From: Balneolales bacterium
Lineage (GTDB): Bacteria > Bacteroidota > Rhodothermia > Balneolales > HLUCCA01
Assembly (NCBI GenBank): GCA_022565415.1
Contig: JAIUMT010000177.1
Coordinates: forward strand, 1-6,723
DNA: 6,723 nt
Direction: 5' to 3'
The position numbers were made by a program, and so were the translations under genes. The first letter of the stretch is position 1. Every line of letters starts with the position of its first letter. This document shows, one piece after another, positions 6,427 to 6,723 of this stretch. The notes under the pieces were generated by a model. The model did not search any database. It was not told the DNA's origin and saw only the letters and a list, made by a program, of their open reading frames with translations.

Positions 6427-6723
6427 CCTGAGGTATTACCATTAGATTGTGGGAGTTTAACCAGATGAATCCAAAACTGTTCAATTTCAACAACGGCGCG
6501 AAGAAAATCTTCTACATCTACTGGTTTGGTAATAAAACAGTTAGCATGTTTATGATACGATTGAGCAATATCTTTCTCTGAGGATGAAGTCGTTAGCATT
6601 ATCACGGGAGTTGACTTCAGCTTATCGTTGCTTTTGATGAAAGCCAATACTTCGTGACCATTTTTTCGCGGCAGGTTAATATCCAGTATGATGAGGTCGG
6701 GCACGACTACATCTGCAAACTCG
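6423..6723 (-). CDS. CheY/Rcp1-like single-domain response regulator (5' partial)
   Basis: The frame stays open to the window edge: residues EFADVVV precede the PDLIILDINLP stretch. The GTG codon at 6704-6702 is therefore an internal valine, and the N-terminal part, with the acidic pair, is missing. Visible landmarks are the phospho-acceptor aspartate in ILDINLPRKNGHEVL (codon at 6683-6681), the LTTS switch region, the conserved lysine in FITKPVDVEDF, and the ending IEQFWIHLVKLP. That ending and 'SYHKHANCFITKP' are characteristic of the Rcp1-type CheY-like regulators that partner phytochrome-like and other PAS kinases. There is no DNA-binding or other output domain; the protein ends shortly after the receiver fold. 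It overlaps the downstream kinase by 4 bp. Inferred role: phospho-carrier between a sensor kinase and the hybrid kinase. The partner kinase is probably encoded just upstream, outside the window. Confidence 0.93.
   Translation of the reverse strand, partial: EFADVVVPDLIILDINLPRKNGHEVLAFIKSNDKLKSTPVIMLTTSSSEKDIAQSYHKHANCFITKPVDVEDFLRAVVEIEQFWIHLVKLPQSNGNTSG

Overview
The window looks like chromosomal DNA from a Bacteroidota-type bacterium, most likely on the Rhodothermota/Balneolota/Ignavibacteria side. The main reason is that two genes end in type A C-terminal sorting domains of the type IX secretion system (T9SS), both with the 'NYPNPFNP(S/T)T' opening common in those lineages. Moderate GC by eye, weak Shine-Dalgarno sequences and many PAS-containing signalling proteins fit this. 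The species cannot be fixed from the sequence.

Layout. (1) Positions 1-1055, plus strand: the 3' part of a membrane sensor with a periplasmic solute-binding-like domain, one membrane helix, a PAS domain and a HisKA-like helix pair. It stops without any ATPase domain. (2) Positions 1056-1408: a non-coding stretch with a compact repeat island (about 1076-1160) and, at its far end, a strong intrinsic terminator serving the next gene. (3) Positions 1409-2794, minus strand: a secreted GLUG-repeat protein with a T9SS tail. (4) Positions 2795-3085: a divergent intergenic region. (5) Positions 3086-4450, plus strand: a secreted M28-family zinc metallopeptidase with all expected metal ligands and a T9SS tail. 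(6) Positions 4451-4641: a convergent intergenic region with a ten-G run, an inverted repeat and a weak candidate terminator. (7) Positions 4642-6723, minus strand: a two-gene signalling operon. A CheY/Rcp1-like response regulator (cut by the window edge) overlaps by 4 bp (ATGA) a REC-PAS-PAS-HisKA_2-HATPase_c kinase.

How the genes fit together. The two central genes are divergent and both encode T9SS cargo, so they may be co-expressed cell-surface or secreted proteins, one a possible adhesin-like scaffold and one a peptidase. The flanks are signalling genes with no visible DNA-binding output domain. The regulator/kinase pair resembles phosphorelay operons in which a further sensor kinase lies upstream, which here would be beyond position 6723. 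Nothing links the signalling genes to the T9SS cargo genes except proximity.

I do not see a clearly new system. The points most worth a second look are the sensor without an ATPase domain, the repeat island after it, the LOV-like PAS domain lacking its photoactive cysteine, and the coupled regulator/kinase pair.
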